A DNA stretch of 64,000 bases from Planctomycetia bacterium (GTDB taxonomy: Bacteria; Planctomycetota; Planctomycetia; Gemmatales; HRBIN36), in NCBI GenBank assembly GCA_016795155.1, contig JAEUIE010000059.1:1-64000 (forward strand), read 5' to 3'. Position numbers and translations under genes: made by a program. The notes below the pieces were generated by a model that was not told the DNA's origin, did no database searches, and saw nothing but the letters and a program-made list of their open reading frames with translations. Positions 34,317 to 44,188 of the stretch are shown here, piece by piece; within the stretch, counting starts at the first letter, position 1, and the number at the start of each line of letters is the position of its first letter.

Positions 34317-35141
34317 TTACACCTTCTTCAGCAACTCCAGCCAGCGTTTCCAGGCTTCGGCACGGGCTTTCTTGTTGCCTTCCTGAGCTGCTTTGCGCTT
34401 GTCATCTTTGGCAGGTGTGGGGTCTTCACCTGCACGCATGAAGCCGTGACCACCTTCTTCGTAGGTGACATATTCAAAGGTGAGGTTCTTTGCTTTATAA
34501 AGTTCGCTGGCCTTATCGAGTGTAGAGTTCACACGGGCATCGTTGCCTGCGAAGAAGCCATAGATAGGCCCCTTGGCATTGGCCACACCGTCAACCGTGG
34601 TTGGTCCACCGCCATAGAACGGGAAGAAGGCATCAACCTTATGCCTGGTGTTGTTGGCAAAGCGGAATGTCTGAGAGCCGCCCCAACAGAAGCCGCAGAC
34701 TACTACCTTACCATTGCAGGCATCGAGCTTGCGGGCATATTCGACGCAGGCATTCAGATCAGCAGTGATCTGATCGGGTTTCAGGGAGCCAATCACACCA
34801 CGTGCTTTGTCGTTGCCCAGTTCCTTGGAGCCAATGCCGCCTGGCCCCATGCCGGTGAGCAGATCGGGAGCGATGGCAATGTAGCCTTGCTCTGCGAGTT
34901 CATCAGTCATGCTGCGGACCCAGTCGCTGAGGCCGAAGATTTCATGAATGACGATAACGACAGTGGTCTTGTTCTTGGATTCCGGAAATGCGACAAAGCA
35001 ATCGACTGAGCGGTCGCCATGATTAACCTTAGCCCATTCGAGGTGCCTAGGAGAGTTTTCGAGCCTAGGTTTGGCCCAATCCTGAGCATGGAGGGCTATT
35101 GCCCAGCCACAAATCAAAAATCCAGCGATGAGAGAACGCAT
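34317..35141 (-). CDS. Secreted dienelactone hydrolase family protein
   Basis: This encodes 274 residues from the ATG at 35141, preceded by GGAACGG and starting a signal peptide ('MRSLIAGFLICGWAIALHAQ'). The alpha/beta hydrolase triad is visible as cysteine in GFCWGG, aspartate in 'AGNDARVN' and histidine in 'EEGGHGFM'. The Cys nucleophile in GxCxGG is the DLH signature. A signal peptide is unusual for classical cytoplasmic DLH but common in planctomycetes. The substrate is unknown. Confidence 0.88.
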   Translation of the reverse strand: MRSLIAGFLICGWAIALHAQDWAKPRLENSPRHLEWAKVNHGDRSVDCFVAFPESKNKTTVVIVIHEIFGLSDWVRSMTDELAEQGYIAIAPDLLTGMGPGGIGSKELGNDKARGVIGSLKPDQITADLNACVEYARKLDACNGKVVVCGFCWGGSQTFRFANNTRHKVDAFFPFYGGGPTTVDGVANAKGPIYGFFAGNDARVNSTLDKASELYKAKNLTFEYVTYEEGGHGFMRAGEDPTPAKDDKRKAAQEGNKKARAEAWKRWLELLKKV

Positions 35142-35288
35142 AGAAACCGTTCCTTTCCAAAGGTGAATAGCTTGTATCAACCTAAGGAAGAATGGAAACG
35201 ACAGCAACAGGTAGATGGCACTTGGCCTTGTGTATATTCCCCACTCTGGTACATGTCTACAATGGAATGATAGTTTGTGGAGTTCGAT

Positions 35289-36179
35289 ATGCGTATTGCT
35301 ATCATGTTCGGCCTGTTATTGGTTTGTAGTAGTTTGCAGGCCCAAACCCAGGGAACAACCGGTGCTCAGCCTGGACAACAGCAACCGGCACAGCAGCAAC
35401 AGTCTGCTGCGCAACCAGTCATGACTCCAGAACAGAAAGCAGCTCTGGAAGGAATTCTTCAAAGTTGGGAATCGGATGCCAAGGGATTGCAGTCGCTCCT
35501 GGTTCAGTTCAAGGTTTCTGAAAAAGACCCAACCTTTAACAAAACTACGGTTTCATTTGGTGAAGCCAAAGTGCTCAAGATGCCCACGGGTCAATATGGC
35601 TTGAAGCTGGAAATCTTCGAACTCGACAAGAATGGCAATCCCGATCCGAAAAAAATCAAACGCAAATATGTCTGTTCCGGCGTCTGGTTTTACAATTTCG
35701 ACATTGCTGCCAAGACGATTTGGGTTCAGCAATTGCAGAACCAGAATGTTCGACCTGATGATGGCCCATTTGCATTTCTTTTTGGTATGAAAGCTGTTGA
35801 TGCACGTAAGCGGTTTGACATGAATATCGTGCAATCGGATCAGAATTACAACTGGATTCGTGTAGTGCCTCTTACTGATCAGGACAGGCGTGATTTCACC
35901 ATCGCCCAACTTGGCGTGGTCAAGTTTGCCAATCAGATATCACCAAAGGATTTCCCGCTGACCATTCAATGGCGTGAGCCGGGGAAAGCAGAAATCACCT
36001 GGGAATTCAAAGCGGTTGTTCGCAACGATGGCAAACTGGTCAACCTGACTGAATTCAATGTGGAGGCAGAGAAAAAGGCAGGCTGGCAGATTCGTCAAGC
36101 TCCCACACAGGCATCATTGCCAGCCACTCCACCAGGCAATGGTGTTCAACCAGCGGGAGCTAACGTTCCACGAAAGTAA
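35289..36179 (+). CDS. TIGR03009-family secreted protein
   Basis: This encodes 296 residues from the ATG at 35289, giving a signal peptide ('MRIAIMFGLLLVCSSLQAQ'). A Gln-rich linker (about 20-50) precedes the TIGR03009 domain ('LEGILQSWESDAKGLQSLLV', 'WREPGKAEITWEF'), found almost only in planctomycetes and resembling LolA/LolB-like lipoprotein-carrier folds. The C-terminus is Pro/Ala-rich. The function is unknown. It is followed six bases later by a BFD-like gene. Confidence 0.85.
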   Translation: MRIAIMFGLLLVCSSLQAQTQGTTGAQPGQQQPAQQQQSAAQPVMTPEQKAALEGILQSWESDAKGLQSLLVQFKVSEKDPTFNKTTVSFGEAKVLKMPTGQYGLKLEIFELDKNGNPDPKKIKRKYVCSGVWFYNFDIAAKTIWVQQLQNQNVRPDDGPFAFLFGMKAVDARKRFDMNIVQSDQNYNWIRVVPLTDQDRRDFTIAQLGVVKFANQISPKDFPLTIQWREPGKAEITWEFKAVVRNDGKLVNLTEFNVEAEKKAGWQIRQAPTQASLPATPPGNGVQPAGANVPRK

Positions 36180-36185
36180 TGCAGC

Positions 36186-36482
36186 ATGAACCTCGACGGC
36201 AAAATCTGTTACTGCTTTCACATCAGCCGTCGCAAGCTCGTCAACTTCTGCAAGCGGGAACATCCCCGCGTGGTCAGTCAACTTTCCGAATGTGGCGGAG
36301 CGGGCACCGGCTGTGGCTGGTGCATCCCGTTCCTCAAACAGATTTTCAAACAGTATAAATCTGCAGATACAACCAGCGAACTGGATCAGTTGACGCCGGA
36401 AGAATATGCCCGGCAACGTGCGGAATACATCAAGGCGGGGAAAGGGATACCGGCGGCAGGAGCGGAGCCGTTGCCGGAATAG
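36186..36482 (+). CDS. BFD-like [2Fe-2S]-binding protein
   Basis: This encodes 98 residues. The four-cysteine pattern CYC near residues 8-10 and GCGWC near 42-46 corresponds to the BFD-type [2Fe-2S] domain of bacterioferritin-associated ferredoxin, NifU and nitrite reductase. The C-terminal half (about 60-98) is a charged helix with no known match. Small free-standing members may transfer electrons or iron. It is probably co-transcribed with the TIGR03009 gene. Confidence 0.8.
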   Translation: MNLDGKICYCFHISRRKLVNFCKREHPRVVSQLSECGGAGTGCGWCIPFLKQIFKQYKSADTTSELDQLTPEEYARQRAEYIKAGKGIPAAGAEPLPE

Positions 36483-36511
36483 CTATCAGCTTTCAGTCGT
36501 CAGCTATCAGA
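36481..36511. repeat. CAGCT-rich low-complexity repeat
   Basis: This run of AGCTATCAGCTTTCAG and TCAGCTATCAG units resembles the stretch at 31931-31970. It immediately follows the BFD-like gene. Confidence 0.4.
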
Positions 36512-36616
36512 GAATTAAAAAAACAATTCAGTGATTTGGCACGGTTATCGTGAGTACATGCAAACCGTGGCACCCATTTTGCATGACTACTTGTGTATCA
36601 ACATTGAGATTGCGTT

Positions 36617-37459
36617 CTATTCCACGAACTGTACATTCACGGCAGAGGGAATGATCTTGGCCTTGGCGGCTTCTTCGAGGAGTTTTCGCACGGCGGTTCG
36701 GCCTCGTTCGCCGTAGTCGAGCGTCCATTCGTTGACGTACATGCCTACGAACTGGTCTGCCAGCTTGCGATCAAGGTCGCGGCCATACTGCAGGGCGTAA
36801 TCGAGTGCAACGTCACGATGATCGAGTGAGTATTGGATGCTCTGCTTGAGCAGCTTGCTGATGAGCCGGATAGTTTCATCACCCAGATCGCGGCGGACAA
36901 CATTGCCACCTAAAGGCAACGGCAAACCGGTTTTCTCATACCACCAGACGCCGAGGTCTACGATGAGTTTCAAACCCTGGTTCTGGAATGTCAGTTGCCC
37001 TTCGTGAATGATCAGGCCTGCTTCATATTTACCCTGCTCCACGGCATTGAGTATCTGATCGAAAGGAACCACTTCGTACTGGAAGTCAGTTCCCAGGCAA
37101 AGCCGTAAGGCAAGGTACGCTGTAGTCATGGTGCCTGGCACGGCAATCTTTTTGGTTTTCAACTGTTCGAGAGTGAAAGGCTGCTTGGCCACCACCATAG
37201 GCCCATACTTGTCGCCCATGCTGCAACCGCTGGGCAGCAATGCATACTTCTCGAGCAGGTGGGCATAGGCGTGGATGCTGACAGCACTGACTTCGAGTTC
37301 GCCCTTCATCGCCCGGCGGTTGAGCGTTTCGATATCCTGCAACTGATGCTTGAAGGTCAGCGGCCCGGTATCGAGCTTGTCGTGTGCCAGGGCATAGAAC
37401 ATGAACGCATCATCTGGATCGGGGCTGTGGCCAACGTGGATAACTCGAGGTGCAATCAC
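36617..37459 (-). CDS. mqnD: 1,4-dihydroxy-6-naphthoate synthase-like (futalosine pathway, MqnD type)
   Basis: MqnD cleaves cyclic de-hypoxanthinyl futalosine to dihydroxy-naphthoate in the alternative menaquinone pathway. 'HVGHSPDPDDAFMFYALAHD' near the start, 'EVSAVSIHAYAHLL' and 'GLIIHEGQLTFQNQGLKLIV' are typical of MqnD rather than MqnA. I take the GTG at 37459 (280 residues, AAAGG upstream) because the longer frame from 37561 contains the terminator of the neighbouring gene and an odd hydrophobic lead. No other mqn genes are in the window. Confidence 0.85.
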   Translation of the reverse strand: MIAPRVIHVGHSPDPDDAFMFYALAHDKLDTGPLTFKHQLQDIETLNRRAMKGELEVSAVSIHAYAHLLEKYALLPSGCSMGDKYGPMVVAKQPFTLEQLKTKKIAVPGTMTTAYLALRLCLGTDFQYEVVPFDQILNAVEQGKYEAGLIIHEGQLTFQNQGLKLIVDLGVWWYEKTGLPLPLGGNVVRRDLGDETIRLISKLLKQSIQYSLDHRDVALDYALQYGRDLDRKLADQFVGMYVNEWTLDYGERGRTAVRKLLEEAAKAKIIPSAVNVQFVE

Positions 37460-37515
37460 GGGGATACCTTTTCGATTCGGTGAAAGTTCTACTGTTATTG
37501 ATAGAGGAGACAGCA

Positions 37516-37558
37516 ATAAAAAACAGGAGATATGGCTGCGTCGCCATGATCTCCTGTT
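37516..37558 (-). terminator. Terminator of the giant-protein gene
   Basis: AACAGGAGAT and ATCTCCTGTT form a 10-bp stem with an inner ATGGC/GCCAT pairing, followed on the minus strand by a T-rich run. It lies about 43 bases after the stop at 37601. Confidence 0.9.
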
Positions 37559-37570
37559 CAACTGACTTTT

Positions 37571-37595
37571 GACACTTTACAAAAGTGTACCACGG
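37571..37595 (-). repeat. REP-like palindrome, family 2, copy 3
   Basis: GACACTTT, an ACA loop and AAAGTGTA followed by CCACGG repeat the architecture of 25613-25637 (8-bp stem with one end mismatch, 3-base loop, CCACGG). It lies between a minus-strand stop codon (37601) and the terminator, the same position relative to a gene end as the earlier copy. Confidence 0.55.
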
Positions 37596-37600
37596 GTTGA

Positions 37601-40600
37601 TTACTGTGCAGGCGGGTTGCACTCCTTGATCATGGCGCCAAGTTCATCACTGATGACCAGGATGGAGAACCGGGAGATGGGCGATTTCTCCGGCGTGCTG
37701 ACTGAAGCGTAATCGAACTTGCCACGGTAATCGGTGTAGCCATCTTTGTGAAACTTCACCTGGCCGTCAGCCAGGCGAACATATACCTTCACGTACACCT
37801 TAGGAAGCGCCTTGCTTGTGGAGGCATTGACCACTTTCAGTTGGCCATAGTTTTCCTGCAGGGTGACATCCAAAGCGTTGGCATAGTATGGTGCTGAACT
37901 GGTTTTACCATTGGCGGTGATTTCCACCAGCACGTTACGGTTGACCAGATCAGCAGGCAATTCGAATGCCTGCTTACCCTGAGCCGCGTTCAACTTCAAT
38001 TCCTGCACCTGGTTCGGCTTGATAGCACTGAACTGGCTGCCATACTGCTGGACGAATGGATTTCTGCTGAAGAGCAGTTCGACATCCATCAGGTAGTAAT
38101 TGATTTTGACTGCACCGAGATTCTGCCAGGTCAGGTTGATCTTCTTGTTATCGACAGTGAAGTTGAAACTCGGTTCAGAAGCAGCCAACTGTCCCTGGCG
38201 CTGGGCACGATCATCAGCATCAGCCGTTTTAACGCCCTTGCCTTCCATTTCATCGAGCTGATTGATGACTGTCGTGAACGTATTGCGCCAGCGATCCACC
38301 GGATGACTCAGATAAGGCGTAGCAATGGCCCGTGCCTTGCCCGGCTCTTCACTCAGGAATGCCAGGTAAGCGGCACAGTAATCGTACTGCATCCTGGAAG
38401 TCAGCTTGCCAGCTTGGATGCGGCTGAATGTTTCTGCAGCTTCGTCATAGCGATCCTGCAGCAGCAGATAGTAGGTGATTGCCATTCGATCAGCATCATC
38501 GAATGTTTTCTTGTAGGAAAGCATGGTCATGAAATGGTGATACTGCTGATGCAGCCGGTCGTTGACAATCTGCCTGTTCTTGCCGAGCGAGTGAGCACGG
38601 GCATTAACCAGCGGCTTGTATTCCAGATGCTGGAATGCATGTCGATCCACCGGATTAATCGTCAACGGTGTAGTCTGGACGGGTGCGTTGCCACACATGG
38701 CAATCAGTTGATCGTGCTGCCGCAGATATTCCTGCAGTTCAGGCAGGGTGTTATGCAGCACGGAATACGACCAGAGCGTTGCCTGGTAGACATGTCGTTC
38801 CCGCAACAGTTTGGTAACTGCCTGGAAGAAGGCTTTGTCTTTCATGCGGAAGGCGATCTTATCCAGGTTGAGCTTCAGGATATTTTCACGCTGCATATGA
38901 GCAAGCACTTGTTCGCCAGTACCTTCCTGCGAGACATAGTCCCACGATTCGGTATCGATTTTCGTAGGCTTCTCCACGACATTGAATTTGAACGGCGTTC
39001 CACTGGCGACGTATTGCTCGTTCTTGGCAATATGCACCGGGAAGTGAGCAAATTGGCCTGCACCGGGGAAGTAGAACAGAAAATCTATCGTCTGGGTGCG
39101 ATACGGTTCCAGATCGAGCAGAACCGATTTGGTCTGCTGTCCCTTGGCCAGTGGCATGGCGCCTACTGGTATCTGGTAAAGTACCGTCAGTTTTTGGCGA
39201 GACGAGGTCGGGTTGGTAACCACGATCTGGCAACCATAGGTGGTATGCACCAGAAATTCTTCGGTGATGAAGTGATCGATACGTTCTCCATTTTCTTCGC
39301 GGTAGCGGTCACTGGGGCGATAGAAATTCTGGCTGACGAGAATGGGCAGCTTGTTCTGAGCTGCAGCGGCTGGTTTGACTTCTTCATGGAAGGCAATCAG
39401 CGGGCTGGCAGCATTTAACGTCATCTTGCCATCTTCAAACTTCATGTCGTGCTTGCCTGCTGTGAAGGGTACATCGAGTACCGACAGGGCAAACATCATT
39501 TCCGTGAAGTTACTGGAAGCAAACGGGAAATAGCGAGAGAAAAATGGGCCATTGCCCGGATGCTTGACGTAGTCGAGCCAGAAACGGTTAACGTTCACCA
39601 GGGCAGCAAGCTGCTGTTCGATAGGCAGATGGTAATAATTGTTTTCTGCCCATTCCTTGGTCGGATCAACCTTGCGGTAAAGCTGCTTGTATTCCGCCCG
39701 TTTTCGCGCCTCGGCAGAGTAATAGAATCCTTCATCCTTTTGATTCCATTGCAAGTGATGCATTTTTTTTGATTCCTCACGTGTTTCACCATCCTTGAAA
39801 TCACGCCCGACCCTAGCACCTACATTTATACTTCCAGCTTTGTCTTCGTTCTTACTGGGTGCAACACGCAAAACTTCTTTACCAGTAGCATTGATTGTGA
39901 TCCCAGACCTTGCACTGGGCTGGGCGCGAATGGTGGCATCTTGCCCCCCGCCGCCCAGTCCACCCATGCCGCCTCCTGCACCTCTTCCGCCGCCTGGTGC
40001 GGCAGCAGGTGGAGGTTGTCCTTGAGAAAACATGCCTGCAGCTTTCTGTTCATCAAATTTCGATTCCAATTCAACCGCCGGCTTTTTAGCCTTCTCGCCA
40101 AGGAAGACGCCGCCTGCACTCATCTCATTGCCTTTGACTGCAGTATCAAACAATACCAGCATGCGTTCCAGATCGGGAGGCAGCATGCGATACAGGTCGT
40201 TCAGATGACGGCCTGCAATCGCTCCTTCTGCCTGGATGCGCTGGGCCAGCAAGATGCGTTCCACAATATTCAGCCGACCATAAGCCCAGGGTTCGAGATA
40301 GATGGCCAATTCATGGCCGAGCAACCAGTTGTCCATGAAGGTCTTGTCTTTTTTGTTAGCAAGATATGGCAATACCACAGCTTTGAAGAACTCAGGGTCT
40401 TTCTTGTAAAGGAAGTAGTTCAGCTCGTGGCAGGCATACTTCGAATAGTTAGTCCGTTTCTCTTCGACCTTCATGCCAGGCCAATTCAACAGGAAAGCGA
40501 ATTCCGTCAGCTTGGCATCGCTCGTCAATGTGCGGAATAAGCCGTAAACCTTCGACCACTGGTCATACATTTCAAACCGGCTGTTGTTGATGTCAGCAAG

Positions 40601-43600
40601 AGTGAGCGGCTGGCCGGGCTGAACAATGGTAATCTGCTTCTGCTGGGTGTAATGTGCCTTTGGATCAAGCCCCTGACGTAGACGCAGATCGATGAACTTG
40701 GCTGCGATCTCATCAGTATTGATGGACAGCATGCTGGTATGCACAGTATCTACCGCAAGGATGTGTATCCAGGCATGAGGACCGACCTCTTTTCTGCTCA
40801 GTTTGATGACGCCATTCTGATCAGGCATCTGATTCAGGATCACAGCGGCTGGGTCAGCGAGGAAATCGAGGTTGGAAGTCAATTCGCCTTCAGCGCCTTG
40901 TGACACTTTTCGCTGAGCGCGTTCTGCAGCATCCATGAGTGCCGCTGTTTTGGGGCTCGGCGCTGCACCAAATGCTCCGCCTTCGCCTGCAATCTGCTCG
41001 CCAGTTTCGGTGGTTCGCAAAGCCCAGGGGTTCAGCAACAATTGAGGACGTTCGAGCATGTTGCCGGGGAACTTTTTCTGCAGCTTGCGATCCAGCACGT
41101 AACGATACTCATCGCCAATATCGCGGCCCGTGATGTAGGCTGCATCATTGCGGCCAGGCACCAGACCAGACAGACCAGCATCACCCACCTGACTGAGGGA
41201 GTGGTAAGCGTTGAAGGCAGGCAGATATCGGGTTGCCATCACATGCACGCGGGCCAGCTTGTTCCAGTTTTTCAGATGGATGAGCAGGTTGCCTTCAGCA
41301 TCGAAACTGGTGCGGGCAATGCTGACAGGTTCCAACCCGGGAAGCTGTGTGAATCGCACCGGGTTGGTGATGTAGCCTGCAACTGTGGCCCCAGCGGATA
41401 CACGGATGCGGATCCTCTCGTTGCTGTACTTCAGCCAGAGGTCGTAATCTCCAGCCGTGAGTCCAGCAATTTGAATCACACCATCCTGGATTTGGATTTT
41501 GGAGAAGTGATCCGTCTGGAATATGTTGCTTCGCAGTTCAAAGAGGGACATTTCACTGCGTGATGGTTCAGCAGAAGTACCAGTGTACGGAAGGGAAAGA
41601 GTATCCCCCTGCTTAACGTGCATCATCGAACGATAGCTGAAACGATTGAGTGGCAGTTGCCAGGTATGGGCAGTGCTTTCAGGCCCGGTGGCGGTGATGG
41701 AAGAAATATCTTTCAACTCGCCGAGCATAATGCGGCCCTGCTCGTCCGACTTGAGCGACATGCCTGTCGGCTGCCTGAATTCACGATGCTTGAGTGACAA
41801 CTGAACCGCACGGTTAGGTTTGCGCTCGCCAGTCTTGCCGAGTACTTCGATGACATAATTCTTGCCAAACTTCGCGAGGTGCAAGTCTTCTGTTTTGTCA
41901 GTTAGTTCAATGCTGTTCAGGGCAAAAGATTGAGCTGCTGACAGATTGACTCTGGCGCTGGTGGAAAGATTCTTGACTTCCGCGCTAAGCTGAACCTGCA
42001 ACGATTGTAAACGGGGTGGCACGCGGAATTCGTAGTTGGATTCCCGGTCTTCAAACAGTTTGAATTCAGGCACTTCCGTGGTGGAGGCAATGCCATCCTG
42101 GTCGGTCGAGATCAGCTTGAGCCTGACATTTTCGAGGAGCTTCAGTGATTGCGGTATGCCATTCAGCAAGAGCGAAGGACGGACAATAACATGTGCTAAT
42201 TGTTGAGTAAGCAGGCTCTCACGTTCCACATAGATGCCAGCTACCATGGAATAAGCTTCGCTATCGTGTTGTAGATAATCGATACAGGCAAAATCACCCA
42301 CGGAAACGATGATCGGTTTGTTGCCAGGTTGTGTGCTGTAAGGGATGAGAATGGTGCCATCAGGATCAGCGTTGTACTGCTGACCCGACAAGGTGATAGC
42401 GGCATTCTTTACCAGTTCGTACTTTTCATCGAGCACCGTGATTACGTGGCCAGCAGTGCCTTTCCGAGAAAGCGTGTGCAGCTTGCCTTTGCGAATGAGT
42501 GCCCGACTGCTCATGCCACCGCCGATGAAATCGACGATGTAGACGCCTTGCTTGTTGAGCTTGGGGAAATCGAATGTCTTACTGACTCGCCGCAAGGGGG
42601 AGTCGTTGAAATTAAAAGTCATTTCCTCGTTGGGCACCAGGCCATCCAGGCTGATATCGGTATTCACCTCGTGCTGATTCTGCTGGTAATAGGAGAGCGT
42701 GTTGATTTCAAAAACCTTGACGAGCAGCGTGGGGACGTTCTTGACAAACAGTTCCAGCTTGACGGGCTGATCGACACGGTACTGTGGCAGATTGGTGTGC
42801 GCGAAATCAATATCGACCCGATCTTTCAACTGTTTGAATAGTTCGGGTGGCAACTGGGAAGCCCATTGTTCAGGATCACCCAGACCCAATTCGATCTTGG
42901 TTTCTGCAAACAGATGTTTCAGGTAAACATCGTTAATGTACGGCTCAAATTCAGCAGGCGACTGTGCTTCAGCGAGAAATTGTTTCAGGTAGCTGCGGAC
43001 AAGTGGTTCATCAATACCAACGTTAGGTAGCAGAGTGACGCCTTGCAGTGAAGCATTCAGGTCAGCAGGGAAACGTCTTAGCGATTCGTTTTCCAGCATC
43101 TGTTTCGACATGTAATGCTGAAAGCGGGGCAACTTCAAATACTCAATAAAGCGGGCACGATCATACCTGCCTTGGGCCCGATCAAACACCAGCCAATGGT
43201 ACAGGACATGTGTTTTTAGTGAGTTGTGGGCAGGCTGCAGCTTGCTGACATATTCCCAAAGCCTGGTGAAATAAGCATTGGTGAGTGCCGGGTCGTGCTT
43301 CCAGTCTTCATCAGCGCCTGGTTGAAGGCGAACGAGCCGGGTGTAGACAAAGTTCTGCTGATTAGCGAGTTCAGGCCGCACGCGGACGAGTTCATCCAGT
43401 CGATTTAGAGTCAACAACCGATGAATGTTGAGTGAGCCAAATCCACCTGAATCCTGAGACCGCAAATCCTCAGCAACAAGAGCCACCAGGTTGGTGATAT
43501 CCGGACGCGTCAAACGCTGAAGCAACATACGGCGTTTGCGCCAATCGAGATTGACTGCTGCCAGGAATTCCAGCCCATTATCTTCGTAGTTGTCGAGATT

Positions 43601-44053
43601 ATCCCAGTTGGTCAGTGATAACTGCTGGAGTCGCTCTCGTGAAATCAGATTCTGATCCAGCGAAGTAGGCAGATTGGGAACGGCTCCCTGCACTTCTTTT
43701 TCATGCAGAAACTGGATGCCGAGCCGATCTCGCAGATATTTCAAGGTTGCTTCAGGTTGGCGATCATATTCGTGCAGGGCAAGCCTGGTCTGGATATCGA
43801 GATAACGGCCAGTTTCGCCGTGCCGTTCTACCCAGGGCTTGCTGAATTCGCGTACTTTCTGGAACTGCTCGGTCTGCAGAAAATGGAGGCAATGGTAGTA
43901 GTAATACTCCTCGGTGCCTGGGATGAGTTGCTTGAGACTCTGGCTCCGGTCTTTGGAGAGAGCAAACGATTCAATGAATCCGATGTCACCAGCAGCCAGG
44001 GCCATGGTGAACAATCCCAAGCAAACCACCAGCCCAGTCATGAACCGTTTCAT
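37601..44053 (-). CDS. Giant secreted protein (about 2150 residues) with MG-like beta domains
   Basis: This encodes 2150 residues from the ATG at 44053 (GGGGTGG upstream; signal peptide 'MKRFMTGLVVCLGLFTMALA'). The first 430 residues are helical and repeat-like. Residues about 430-1000 contain several beta-sandwich segments resembling macroglobulin (MG) domains ('LVKVFEINTLSYYQQNQHEV', 'GKLHTLSRKGTAG'). A Gly/Pro-rich linker near 1350-1380 is followed by more helical repeats. The end carries 'YVKVYVRLADGQVKFHKDGY' and 'TDYRGKFDYASVSTPE', a motif I know only as recurring in such very large proteins. No thioester CxEQ site or protease motif was seen, so it is not a classical alpha-2-macroglobulin. 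It is probably periplasmic or surface-bound and transcribed alone. Confidence 0.82.
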   Translation of the reverse strand: MKRFMTGLVVCLGLFTMALAAGDIGFIESFALSKDRSQSLKQLIPGTEEYYYYHCLHFLQTEQFQKVREFSKPWVERHGETGRYLDIQTRLALHEYDRQPEATLKYLRDRLGIQFLHEKEVQGAVPNLPTSLDQNLISRERLQQLSLTNWDNLDNYEDNGLEFLAAVNLDWRKRRMLLQRLTRPDITNLVALVAEDLRSQDSGGFGSLNIHRLLTLNRLDELVRVRPELANQQNFVYTRLVRLQPGADEDWKHDPALTNAYFTRLWEYVSKLQPAHNSLKTHVLYHWLVFDRAQGRYDRARFIEYLKLPRFQHYMSKQMLENESLRRFPADLNASLQGVTLLPNVGIDEPLVRSYLKQFLAEAQSPAEFEPYINDVYLKHLFAETKIELGLGDPEQWASQLPPELFKQLKDRVDIDFAHTNLPQYRVDQPVKLELFVKNVPTLLVKVFEINTLSYYQQNQHEVNTDISLDGLVPNEEMTFNFNDSPLRRVSKTFDFPKLNKQGVYIVDFIGGGMSSRALIRKGKLHTLSRKGTAGHVITVLDEKYELVKNAAITLSGQQYNADPDGTILIPYSTQPGNKPIIVSVGDFACIDYLQHDSEAYSMVAGIYVERESLLTQQLAHVIVRPSLLLNGIPQSLKLLENVRLKLISTDQDGIASTTEVPEFKLFEDRESNYEFRVPPRLQSLQVQLSAEVKNLSTSARVNLSAAQSFALNSIELTDKTEDLHLAKFGKNYVIEVLGKTGERKPNRAVQLSLKHREFRQPTGMSLKSDEQGRIMLGELKDISSITATGPESTAHTWQLPLNRFSYRSMMHVKQGDTLSLPYTGTSAEPSRSEMSLFELRSNIFQTDHFSKIQIQDGVIQIAGLTAGDYDLWLKYSNERIRIRVSAGATVAGYITNPVRFTQLPGLEPVSIARTSFDAEGNLLIHLKNWNKLARVHVMATRYLPAFNAYHSLSQVGDAGLSGLVPGRNDAAYITGRDIGDEYRYVLDRKLQKKFPGNMLERPQLLLNPWALRTTETGEQIAGEGGAFGAAPSPKTAALMDAAERAQRKVSQGAEGELTSNLDFLADPAAVILNQMPDQNGVIKLSRKEVGPHAWIHILAVDTVHTSMLSINTDEIAAKFIDLRLRQGLDPKAHYTQQKQITIVQPGQPLTLADINNSRFEMYDQWSKVYGLFRTLTSDAKLTEFAFLLNWPGMKVEEKRTNYSKYACHELNYFLYKKDPEFFKAVVLPYLANKKDKTFMDNWLLGHELAIYLEPWAYGRLNIVERILLAQRIQAEGAIAGRHLNDLYRMLPPDLERMLVLFDTAVKGNEMSAGGVFLGEKAKKPAVELESKFDEQKAAGMFSQGQPPPAAAPGGGRGAGGGMGGLGGGGQDATIRAQPSARSGITINATGKEVLRVAPSKNEDKAGSINVGARVGRDFKDGETREESKKMHHLQWNQKDEGFYYSAEARKRAEYKQLYRKVDPTKEWAENNYYHLPIEQQLAALVNVNRFWLDYVKHPGNGPFFSRYFPFASSNFTEMMFALSVLDVPFTAGKHDMKFEDGKMTLNAASPLIAFHEEVKPAAAAQNKLPILVSQNFYRPSDRYREENGERIDHFITEEFLVHTTYGCQIVVTNPTSSRQKLTVLYQIPVGAMPLAKGQQTKSVLLDLEPYRTQTIDFLFYFPGAGQFAHFPVHIAKNEQYVASGTPFKFNVVEKPTKIDTESWDYVSQEGTGEQVLAHMQRENILKLNLDKIAFRMKDKAFFQAVTKLLRERHVYQATLWSYSVLHNTLPELQEYLRQHDQLIAMCGNAPVQTTPLTINPVDRHAFQHLEYKPLVNARAHSLGKNRQIVNDRLHQQYHHFMTMLSYKKTFDDADRMAITYYLLLQDRYDEAAETFSRIQAGKLTSRMQYDYCAAYLAFLSEEPGKARAIATPYLSHPVDRWRNTFTTVINQLDEMEGKGVKTADADDRAQRQGQLAASEPSFNFTVDNKKINLTWQNLGAVKINYYLMDVELLFSRNPFVQQYGSQFSAIKPNQVQELKLNAAQGKQAFELPADLVNRNVLVEITANGKTSSAPYYANALDVTLQENYGQLKVVNASTSKALPKVYVKVYVRLADGQVKFHKDGYTDYRGKFDYASVSTPEKSPISRFSILVISDELGAMIKECNPPAQ

Positions 44054-44188
44054 GATCCACCCCATTGTGGGAATATCTGATTTATCATGCGTTGTTAATT
44101 TACAGACGATGGTGACATGACGAGAGATTGATTTACTGAAAGAGTATTTCCAAACCGAAAGTGACGACGCATTGTCATAGGTCCAGCA

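Noticed and set aside
34248-35009. 253-codon frame on the plus strand
   Set aside because: Antisense to the dienelactone hydrolase gene; no protein-like motifs.
37460-37561. N-terminal extension of the MqnD-type gene to an ATG at 37561
   Set aside because: The extension contains the neighbouring terminator and an odd hydrophobic stretch not expected in a cytoplasmic enzyme; a GTG with AAAGG upstream gives the normal length.
38303-39418. 371-codon frame on the plus strand
   Set aside because: It is antisense to the giant-protein gene, has no ribosome-binding site or domain signal, and follows from the codon bias of the opposite strand.
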